NCBI GenBank assembly: GCA_007375925.1 | Contig: VMFH01000019.1 | Location: forward strand, 1-10,871 | Origin: Parcubacteria group bacterium Gr01-1014_72 | GTDB lineage: Bacteria > Patescibacteriota > Minisyncoccia > Phycocordibacterales > VMFH01 | Reading direction: 5' to 3' | DNA: 10,871 bases | Part shown: one piece after another, positions 1 to 4,629 of the stretch | Layout: each line of letters opens with the position of its first letter | Position numbering within the stretch: the stretch's first letter is position 1 | The notes under the pieces: model-generated | The model's input: only the letters and a program-made list of their open reading frames with translations | What the model was told of the DNA's origin: nothing | Database searches by the model: none | Made by a program: the position numbers and the translations under genes

Positions 1-95
1 ATATGTTTAAAAAGCAATCTCTAAAATCTAGGTTGATATATGGAGACGGTCATGCAGGCAAAAAAATCGTAAAAATATTGGAGAACCAATTATGA
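1..95 (+). CDS. UDP-N-acetylglucosamine 2-epimerase-like protein, C-terminal fragment (5' end outside window)
   Basis: The third forward frame is open from the window edge to a TGA at 93-95. It contains the segment IYGDGHAGKKIVKIL, which resembles the conserved end of the WecB/MnaA family of UDP-GlcNAc 2-epimerases (typically N-P-Y-G-D-G-x-A-x-x-x-I-V). These cytoplasmic enzymes interconvert UDP-GlcNAc and UDP-ManNAc for surface polysaccharide synthesis. Only about 30 residues are visible, so the call rests on one motif. Base composition is about 30 % GC, far below the genes that follow, so this stretch may come from a transferred polysaccharide locus or a chimeric join. The stop overlaps a following ATG (ATGA at 92-95), a usual sign of translational coupling. 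Confidence 0.5.
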   Translation, partial: MFKKQSLKSRLIYGDGHAGKKIVKILENQL

Positions 96-229
96 AAAAG
101 GAGAGTAAGAGATTCAAACAATGGACTTACCCGAAATTTAATTCCAGGGGCCTCACTCGTTGGCAATGGATGTGGCAAGGGCGAGTACGGTGCGGTATAC
201 TACTCCCATATCAAGTAACAGAGAGCATT
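92..229 (+). other. Possible start of a coupled ORF crossing a composition boundary
   Basis: An ATG at 92 overlaps the TGA of the preceding fragment and has a good Shine-Dalgarno (GGAG, about 8 bases upstream). That is what a real downstream gene of the epimerase operon would look like. The frame stays open through 229 and runs into the 44-residue membrane protein starting at 230. The first ~18 residues are lysine-rich and AT-rich; from about base 146 the composition jumps to that of the rest of the window. I read this as the beginning of a different gene cut at about 145 and joined by chance, in frame, to the next gene. A genuine 90-residue protein is possible but less likely. Confidence 0.25.
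172..201 (+). promoter_or_regulatory. Promoter upstream of the 44-aa membrane protein gene
   Basis: A TATACT -10 box lies at 196-201, with a GTGGCA -35-like box (4 of 6 to consensus) at 172-177 and an 18-bp spacer. Transcription would start near 208, 22 bases before the ATG at 230. The same TATACT hexamer precedes uvrA and the gene at 10713. Confidence 0.45.
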
Positions 230-364
230 ATGCGGCGATTGAGTTTCAATGAGTGGGTGGCGGTGTTTGTGTCCCTCGTCATCATCGCGTCGCTCTTCGG
301 CATCGGACGGTTTTTCTTTCCGGCAGAAGAAGCCGCGGCGAATGGATCGGCGCAGGCGCGGTAA
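230..364 (+). CDS. Small single-pass membrane protein (44 aa), function unknown
   Basis: The start at 230 is preferred because a TATACT -10 box ends at 201 and a weak GAGAG ribosome-binding sequence lies just upstream. The product begins with MRRLSFNEW, has one hydrophobic segment at about residues 9-30 (VAVFVSLVIIASLFGIGRFF), and ends in a short acidic, alanine-rich tail. The arginines before the hydrophobic segment suggest the N-terminus stays in the cytoplasm. I recognise no family. It lies 68 bases before tgt, which has its own promoter, so there is no strong reason to link them. A longer version starting at 92 exists in the same frame but crosses the composition change at about 145. A short protein of this kind could also be a chance open frame, hence the moderate confidence. 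Confidence 0.45.
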   Translation: MRRLSFNEWVAVFVSLVIIASLFGIGRFFFPAEEAAANGSAQAR

Positions 365-417
365 GGTGAAGTGAGAGAGGCGATAGATTCCGTGCGCGTG
401 CGATGCACCCTCTTTTC

Positions 418-426
418 TGCTATCCT
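418..426 (+). promoter_or_regulatory. Extended -10 promoter of tgt, leaderless arrangement
   Basis: TGC directly followed by TATCCT forms an extended -10 element. Only six bases separate it from the ATG at 433, so transcription should begin at or next to the start codon. No clear -35 is visible, which is normal for extended -10 promoters. This position argues against the alternative upstream ATG at 403, which would lie upstream of the -10 box. Confidence 0.5.
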
Positions 427-432
427 CGCAGG

Positions 433-1725
433 ATGGGTGAATTTTTCTCGCGGGAGGCGCGGGCAAAAGGTTCCGGTGCGAGTTCCGGCGCGCGGGCCGG
501 AATCATCGCGACTCCTCACGGGCGGATTGAGACGCCCGCTTTTGTTGCAGTCGGGACGCGGGCGGCGGTGAAGGCGCTCACGCCGGATGAGGTCAGGAAG
601 GCGGGCGTTTCCGTCGTGCTCGGGAACACATACCATCTCTACCTTGAGCCGGGGGAGCGCGTTGTCGCGGCGGCGGGGGGTCTTGGAAAATTCATGGGCT
701 GGAGCGGGCCCACGATGACCGATTCGGGCGGCTTCCAGGCGTTCTCGCTTGGTGCTGGGTTTGGTAAGCGGATTCCAAAAATTCTTCCCTCCTCTTCTCC
801 CTCTCTCCAAAATTCTCACCCCAACATACTTGAGAATGTTGGGGTGAGTGATGGGGGAGACAGAGGGAGCAGAGAGGAGAGCGCGCCGCTTGCCGTTGTG
901 ACCGACGAGGGAGTGTTGTTCCGGTCGTATCGTGACGGGAGCGAGCACTTCTTCACGCCGGAGCGTTCCATCGCAATTCAGCACGCGCTCGGCGCGGATA
1001 TCATCTTCGCGTTTGACGAATGCACATCGCCCCTTGCGCCCTACGAGTATCAGAAAGAGGCGACTGCGCGGACGCACCGGTGGGCGAAGCGGAGTCTCCG
1101 TGCCCACTTGGAGGCTCGGCCTCCACGTGGGGAAGAGCAGAGGACGCAGGCGCTCTTCGGTGTTGTGCAGGGCGGGCGATTTGAAGACCTGCGGCGCGAG
1201 AGCGCGCGCGTCATTGGCGCTCTTGACTTTGACGGCTTTGGCATCGGGGGCTCCTTCGGCAAGGAAGATATTGAGACGGCCGTCGGATGGGTGAATGAGG
1301 TTCTGCCGGAAGATAAGCCGCGGCACCTCCTCGGCATCGGGGAGCCCGAGGATTTGTTCGGCGCGGTCGCGCGCGGGTGCGACCTCTTTGATTGCGTCGC
1401 GCCGACGCGCATGGCGCGGCATGGGTCGCTCTACACCTACCGCGGAAAGCTCAACATCCGAAACGCAGACTGTGTTCGCGACCACTCTCCCATTGAGGCG
1501 GGGTGCGGGTGCTACACCTGCACGAATTTTACGAGAAGTTACCTCGCGCACCTCTTCCGCTCCGGCGAGCTTCTCGCCTACACGCTCGCCTCTATCCACA
1601 ATCTCTTTTTCATCGCATCTCTCGTGCGCAAAATGCGCGAGGCGATTCTCGCGGGATCATTTGAATCGCTCCGCGCTGGCTTCATGAGTGTCTACGGGCA
1701 GAGTATAAAAAGCCTTGACGCGTAA
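433..1725 (+). CDS. tgt: Queuine/preQ1 tRNA-guanine transglycosylase
   Basis: Tgt exchanges guanine at position 34 of GUN-anticodon tRNAs for a queuosine precursor. The protein here is 430 residues, against about 375 for most bacterial Tgt. Visible landmarks are the TPHG..ETPAF start region, GNTYHLYLEPG, MTDSGGFQ with the active-site Asp at about 97, ALFGVVQGG, and FDCVAPTRMARHG with the nucleophile Asp at about 320. The zinc ligands are C358, C360, C363 and H389, with the standard 2-3-26 spacing. The excess length comes from two stretches without counterpart in the family: residues about 119-149, encoded by a 91-bp imperfect palindrome, and a short one at about 225-233 encoded by a 29-bp palindrome. 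Both keep the frame, so the enzyme is probably active if the loops are tolerated. The start at 433 fits the family N-terminus and the -10 box; ATG 403 is an in-frame alternative. The stop lies in the loop of a terminator hairpin. Confidence 0.95.
   Translation: MGEFFSREARAKGSGASSGARAGIIATPHGRIETPAFVAVGTRAAVKALTPDEVRKAGVSVVLGNTYHLYLEPGERVVAAAGGLGKFMGWSGPTMTDSGGFQAFSLGAGFGKRIPKILPSSSPSLQNSHPNILENVGVSDGGDRGSREESAPLAVVTDEGVLFRSYRDGSEHFFTPERSIAIQHALGADIIFAFDECTSPLAPYEYQKEATARTHRWAKRSLRAHLEARPPRGEEQRTQALFGVVQGGRFEDLRRESARVIGALDFDGFGIGGSFGKEDIETAVGWVNEVLPEDKPRHLLGIGEPEDLFGAVARGCDLFDCVAPTRMARHGSLYTYRGKLNIRNADCVRDHSPIEAGCGCYTCTNFTRSYLAHLFRSGELLAYTLASIHNLFFIASLVRKMREAILAGSFESLRAGFMSVYGQSIKSLDA
789..879 (+). 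repeat. 91-bp imperfect palindrome inserted in frame in tgt
   Basis: The centre is a perfect 13-bp inverted repeat, CTCACCCCAACAT at 815-827 against its complement at 836-848, with an 8-base loop. Outside this, pyrimidine-rich sequence from 789 pairs imperfectly with purine-rich sequence up to 879, extending the arms to about 40 bp with small bulges. The encoded peptide falls between MTDSGGFQ and VTDEGVLFRS, where Tgt proteins normally have only a short linker. The frame is open through the element. Compare the Rickettsia palindromic elements, which also insert in frame in protein genes; relatedness is not implied. Confidence 0.75.
1103..1131 (+). repeat. 29-bp palindrome inside tgt
   Basis: A 13-bp stem with one mismatch (1103-1115 against 1119-1131) has a three-base TCG loop and is centred on TGGAGGC/GCCTCCA. 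It encodes HLEARPPRGE between the conserved THRWAKRSL and QALFGVVQGG segments, where homologues have a shorter linker. It may be a second, smaller insertion. Confidence 0.5.
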
Positions 1726-1738
1726 CGAGTCAAGGCTT
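1710..1738. terminator. Bidirectional intrinsic terminator between tgt and the convergent small gene
   Basis: AAGCCTTGAC at 1710-1719 pairs perfectly with 1729-1738 around a 9-base loop. On the minus strand the stem is followed by TTTTTATA, a good terminator for the small gene at 1798-2001. On the plus strand the tail is only weakly T-rich. The tgt stop codon (1723-1725) lies in the loop. Confidence 0.7.
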
Positions 1739-1797
1739 GATTATGGTAGGAGCGTTTCGGCAATCAGCTATGCATTTCTCTCGGCTCTTCCGGTTCT

Positions 1798-2001
1798 TTA
1801 CACACGAACCCTTTCGACCTGCAACCGCTCCTTGAGAGCGAATGCATCAGCAAATCGGTGCTCCCGAAGCGCGGTTTCAAGTGCACGGCGAAGTTTTTCG
1901 GGTGAGCTATCCAGCTCGTCTCGAACCCGCCTCACCGCAGCAATTTTTTTAGCTATGCTCTCTCCCGCCTCACCCGGTACGATAATCAACGATTCATTCA
2001 T
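1798..2001 (-). CDS. 67-aa protein with UVR-like motif
   Basis: The start is fixed by a strong Shine-Dalgarno, GGAGG on the minus strand at 2013-2009, seven bases before the ATG at 2001, and by an extended -10 promoter just upstream. The C-terminal half, about residues 38-63, reads LRRALETALREHRFADAFAL then KERL. Aligned on its phenylalanine it matches the UVR motif at the end of UvrB in this window (AVKELDFETAAVLRDEIRAL) at A, E, F, A and L, with conservative K/R, I/L and D/E exchanges. UVR motifs are helical hairpins through which UvrB and UvrC interact; they also occur in Clp ATPases and McsA. The N-terminus (MNESLIIVPGEAGESIAKKI) is not recognised. The gene diverges from uvrB and converges on tgt. 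A role as UvrB/UvrC partner is an inference from motif and position; any helical 67-residue protein could show such a weak match. Confidence 0.65.
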   Translation of the reverse strand: MNESLIIVPGEAGESIAKKIAAVRRVRDELDSSPEKLRRALETALREHRFADAFALKERLQVERVRV

Positions 2002-2021
2002 TGGTGTGCCTCCAGGTCGGT

Positions 2022-2049
2022 ATGATAGCAGGTTTGCATGAAGCGGCAA
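2022..2049 (-). promoter_or_regulatory. Promoter of the 67-aa UVR-like protein gene
   Basis: Read on the minus strand, TTGCCG (2049-2044, 4 of 6 to -35 consensus) is followed after 16 bp by TATCAT (2027-2022), preceded by TGC to form an extended -10. Transcription would start near 2015, placing the GGAGG almost at the 5' end of the message. Confidence 0.6.
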
Positions 2050-2088
2050 GAAAAACACGCATCACTTTTTTTATCTTCGGCGGCGCGG

Positions 2089-2094
2089 TATAGT
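2089..2094 (+). promoter_or_regulatory. -10 box of uvrB, leaderless arrangement
   Basis: TATAGT at 2089-2094 is followed by seven bases and then the ATG at 2102. No Shine-Dalgarno is present. No convincing -35 is visible; a T-rich run lies at 2066-2072. The GTG at 2093 overlaps this box and is therefore an unlikely start. Confidence 0.5.
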
Positions 2095-2101
2095 GCTCCT
2101 C

Positions 2102-3975
2102 ATGCGTGACGGGAAATTTATTATGAAAGCTCCGTTCAAACCAGCCGGTTCACAGCCGGAGGCCATACGCGCGCTTGTGGAGGGGCTTGAGAAAGGTACG
2201 CGGCATCAGACACTCCTTGGTGTTACAGGGTCTGGCAAAACTTTCACTGTCGCGAACGTGATTGAACATGTTCAGAAGCCGACTCTCGTCATTGCTCACA
2301 ACAAGACGCTTGCGGCCCAGCTTGCCGAGGAGTACCGCTCGTTTTTTCCCGACAGCGCCGTGCACTACTTCGTCTCGTACTACGACTACTATCAGCCGGA
2401 GGCGTACCTCCCACACACCGACACCTACATTGAGAAGGAGGCGCAGATAAACGAGGAGATTGACCGACTGCGGCACGCCTCCACCCAAGCGCTCCTCACG
2501 CGGCGCGATACGATTATTGTCGCGTCCGTTTCCTGTATCTACGGACTCGGAAGCCCCGAGGAGTACGAGCGGGAAAATCTGCGTATTGACCGCGGCGGGA
2601 AGTTGACCCGCAATACACTCGTCCGCGCTCTCGTCGCGCGTTACTTTATGCGGACAACCGCCGATCTCATGCCGGGAACGTTTCGCGCGCTCGGCAACGT
2701 GGTTGAGCTTGAACCGTCAAATGAGCGTGTGGTGTACCGCATTGAGTTCGGGGATGGAATCTCGCGCATCGTGAAGATAGACCCAATATCGCGGGTACTT
2801 TTAGGTGACCTTGACACCTTTTTTCTTTTTCCCGCAAAACACTTTGTTACCTCAAAGGAAAAGGTGGATGCGGCCGTGAAGACAATTCGGCACGAGCTTG
2901 CGGAGCGCCTCCGCGGGCTCCAAAAAGAGGGTAAGGCGCTTGAGGCGGAGCGCCTCAAGCGCCGCACCAACTATGACCTCGCGCTCATCCGCGAGATCGG
3001 CTACTGCAACGGGATTGAGAACTACTCGCGCCATTTTGACGGACGAGTTTCCGGAGAGCCGCCCTCAACACTCCTTTCGTACTTTCCGCGCCTGTCTGAC
3101 GGCTCACCCGATTTCCTCACGGTCATTGACGAGTCGCACGTCACCGGGGGCTCATTGACCCCGAAACTTCCGTTCGCAGGGCGACTGCAAGCCACTCCTA
3201 CGGCGGTCAAGTCCAGGATTTTCTTGCCGAAACTGAGGCGGCTATCAAGAAGGGCGGACGGGTGATTGCGACGACGCTTACGAAAAAAATGGCGGAGGAC
3301 CTCTCGGAGTATTTGAAGGAGCGGAAGATTGCGGCGAAGTATCTCCACAGCGATATTGAAACCTTGGAGCGCATCAAGATTTTGACGGAGTTTCGGCGGG
3401 GGGCGAATGACGGCGGGTTTGACTGTCTTGTCGGGGTCAATCTTCTGCGCGAAGGGTTGGACCTTCCCGAGGTTACCCTCATCGGGATACTGGATGCCGA
3501 CCGCGAAGGGTTCCTGCGCTCAAAGACATCGCTCATTCAGATTATCGGGCGCGCTGCGCGTAATGTTTTGGGCAAAGTGATTCTGTATGCGGACACCGAA
3601 ACGGGAAGTATGCGGGACGCGATTGCCGAAACGAATCGCCGCCGCGCGCTCCAGCTGGCTCATAACAAAGAGCACGGCATCGCGCGGAAAACCATCAGCA
3701 AGAAGATTCACGATCTGACGGAAAATCTCTCACATGAGCATGAGAGAGTGGTCAAAAGTCTCTTGTCCGTGGACGAACTTCTGTTCAAGAAAAATCCCCG
3801 CGGTGTTCTCAAGGAGAAAATGCTCCAGATGAGCAAAGCGGTGAAGGAGCTTGATTTTGAGACCGCGGCGGTACTCCGTGACGAGATCCGCGCGCTTGAG
3901 CGGCTCCGGGAAGGCGACACTCGCCGCTCGCACGAGATGAGCACGACGAGCGCGAGGAAAAAGCGCGAAACATAG
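2102..3975 (+). pseudogene. uvrB: Excinuclease ABC subunit B, disrupted by internal deletion and frame change
   Basis: UvrB is the damage-verifying helicase that receives DNA from UvrA and recruits UvrC. The first part (2102-3265) has the Walker A GVTGSGKT at residues 40-47, AHNKTLAAQL, the beta-hairpin YYDYYQPEAYLP from residue 93, and the DESH box at 343-346. It then runs out of frame to a TGA at 3263. The second part continues in another frame from about 3148 (GLIDPE, then TTLTKKMAEDLSEYL), through VGVNLLREGLDLPEV and QIIGRAARNV, to a normal UVR motif at the end. At 3142-3150 the family's usual ~70 residues between DESHVT and TGLIDP are missing, including the SATP helicase motif. The lesion is thus a deletion of about 210 bp, not a multiple of three. 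Both flanks look conserved, so it is recent or a sequencing/assembly error. A GTG at 3262 could restart the second part, but it would lack the nucleotide-binding motifs. Confidence 0.85.
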
Positions 3976-3988
3976 GCCTTTCCTATGT
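3970..3988. terminator. Short hairpin at the end of uvrB
   Basis: ACATAGG (3970-3976) pairs with CCTATGT (3982-3988) around a five-base loop. The uvrB stop TAG sits inside the stem. There is no T-tract, so termination is weak or the hairpin mainly protects the 3' end. The rest of 3976-4107 holds the promoter and repeat leader of the next gene. Confidence 0.35.
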
Positions 3989-4024
3989 CCACACATACCC
4001 CCTTGCGCAATCGGCTCTTCGCTG

Positions 4025-4033
4025 TGGTAGACT
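4025..4033 (+). promoter_or_regulatory. Extended -10 promoter of response regulator 1
   Basis: TGG followed by TAGACT (4028-4033) forms an extended -10. TTGCGC at 4003-4008 could be a distant -35 (19-bp spacer). The leader would be about 68 bases long and has no Shine-Dalgarno. Confidence 0.4.
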
Positions 4034-4063
4034 AGTATATGTTTGCAGTCGCAGGTTTTAACC

Positions 4064-4099
4064 TATAGACTCTATAGACTAAAGACTATCGACTAACAA
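4064..4099 (+). repeat. Short AT-rich direct repeats in the response regulator 1 leader
   Basis: Imperfect units built on TATAGACT recur at 7-9 base intervals (ATAGACTC, TATAGACT, AAAGACT, ATCGACT). Two of them recreate the TAGACT hexamer used as -10 at 4028. The run ends nine bases before the start codon at 4108. A palindrome AGGTTTTAACCT precedes it at 4053-4064. Confidence 0.55.
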
Positions 4100-4107
4100 C
4101 TTTTCCC

Positions 4108-4503
4108 ATGTCTTCTCTCACCGGAAAAAAAATAATGTGGGTTGAGGACGATAAGTTCCTCTCGGATATCATTGCGCGCCGCCTCTCCACGGAAGGGTGC
4201 ATCCTCTTCCATGCGAGCGAGGGCGAGGAGGCGCTCAAGACGATTGAGAAAGAGAAACCGGATATCATCTTGCTTGACATCCTCCTCTCGGGAATTGACG
4301 GGTTTGAGGTGCTGAAGCGTCTCAAGGAGAATCCGAAAATGAAGAGCATTCCCGTCATCATTCTTTCCAACCTGGGACAGAAGAGCGACATTGAGAAGGG
4401 GCAGGTCCTCGGCGCGGAGCGGTTTCTCGTGAAGGCCACCGTGACGCTTGATGAGATCGTCGGTGATATCTCGGCGGTGCTGGATCGTACGGCGAAAAAA
4501 TAA
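4108..4503 (+). CDS. Single-domain response regulator 1 (receiver domain only)
   Basis: This 131-residue protein is one CheY-like receiver domain without an output domain. The acidic pocket is E13-D14-D15 (WVEDD), the phosphoacceptor Asp is D57 (DIILLD), the conserved Ser is S87 (IILSN) and the conserved Lys is K109 (LVKA). Such proteins take a phosphoryl group from a histidine kinase and act by protein contacts. No kinase is encoded in the window, so the partner is unknown. The gene lies between uvrB and uvrA with its own promoter and terminator, so it is not in an operon with them. The chosen ATG has no Shine-Dalgarno but gives the normal distance to the first strand. Family assignment is secure; function is not. 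Confidence 0.9.
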   Translation: MSSLTGKKIMWVEDDKFLSDIIARRLSTEGCILFHASEGEEALKTIEKEKPDIILLDILLSGIDGFEVLKRLKENPKMKSIPVIILSNLGQKSDIEKGQVLGAERFLVKATVTLDEIVGDISAVLDRTAKK

Positions 4504-4527
4504 AAAGGTATCGCATTGGTTTTAGAG

Positions 4528-4557
4528 AAGGCGCCCCGAGTTTCTCGGGGCGCCTTT
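4528..4557 (+). terminator. Intrinsic terminator after response regulator 1
   Basis: A 13-bp perfect stem (4528-4540 against 4544-4556), very GC-rich, closes on a TTT loop and is followed by a short T-rich stretch (TTTCAATCTTTC). It separates the regulator gene from uvrA. Confidence 0.75.
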
Positions 4558-4581
4558 CAATCTTTCACTGTGGGGTAGGTG

Positions 4582-4590
4582 TGCTATACT
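4582..4590 (+). promoter_or_regulatory. Extended -10 promoter of uvrA
   Basis: TGC followed by TATACT (4585-4590) is an extended -10. CTTTCA at 4562-4567 lies 17 bp upstream as a weak -35 (3 of 6). Transcription should start near 4597, giving a leader of about 33 bases. Confidence 0.6.
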
Positions 4591-4600
4591 TTCTGCCTCA

Positions 4601-4620
4601 CCCTACGCCCCTTCGTAGGG
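4601..4620 (+). promoter_or_regulatory. Hairpin in the uvrA leader next to the ribosome-binding region
   Basis: CCCTACG (4601-4607) pairs with CGTAGGG (4614-4620) around six bases. Its 3' arm holds the AGGG that begins the only purine-rich sequence before the ATG at 4630 (AGGGCGGG, 4617-4624). Folding could hide part of the ribosome-binding site; this role is inferred. Confidence 0.4.
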
Positions 4621-4629
4621 CGGGTTGCT

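Noticed and set aside
403..432. Upstream ATG extending Tgt by 10 residues
   Set aside because: It precedes the extended -10 element at 418-426; the extension (MHPLFCYPRR) does not resemble Tgt.
211..1599. 462-residue open frame on the minus strand opposite tgt
   Set aside because: It is a shadow of the GC-rich tgt gene; the opposite strand carries all Tgt motifs and the minus frame has no recognisable domain or start signals.
2935..2963. Perfect 13-bp palindrome with GAG loop inside uvrB
   Set aside because: It encodes GKALEAERLKRR, a segment conserved in UvrB generally, so it reflects codon choice and not an insertion.
3130..3265. Programmed frameshift joining the two uvrB parts
   Set aside because: About 70 conserved residues are missing at the same place, so restoring the frame would not give a functional UvrB; there is no convincing slippery site.
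3262..3265. GTGA stop/start overlap suggesting a split two-subunit UvrB
   Set aside because: The GTG encodes a valine in a continuous conserved segment (GGRVIATTLTKK), so the overlap is coincidental.
4579..4629. Upstream GTG start extending UvrA by 17 residues
   Set aside because: It lies upstream of the TATACT -10 box, and the extension is absent from the family N-terminus.
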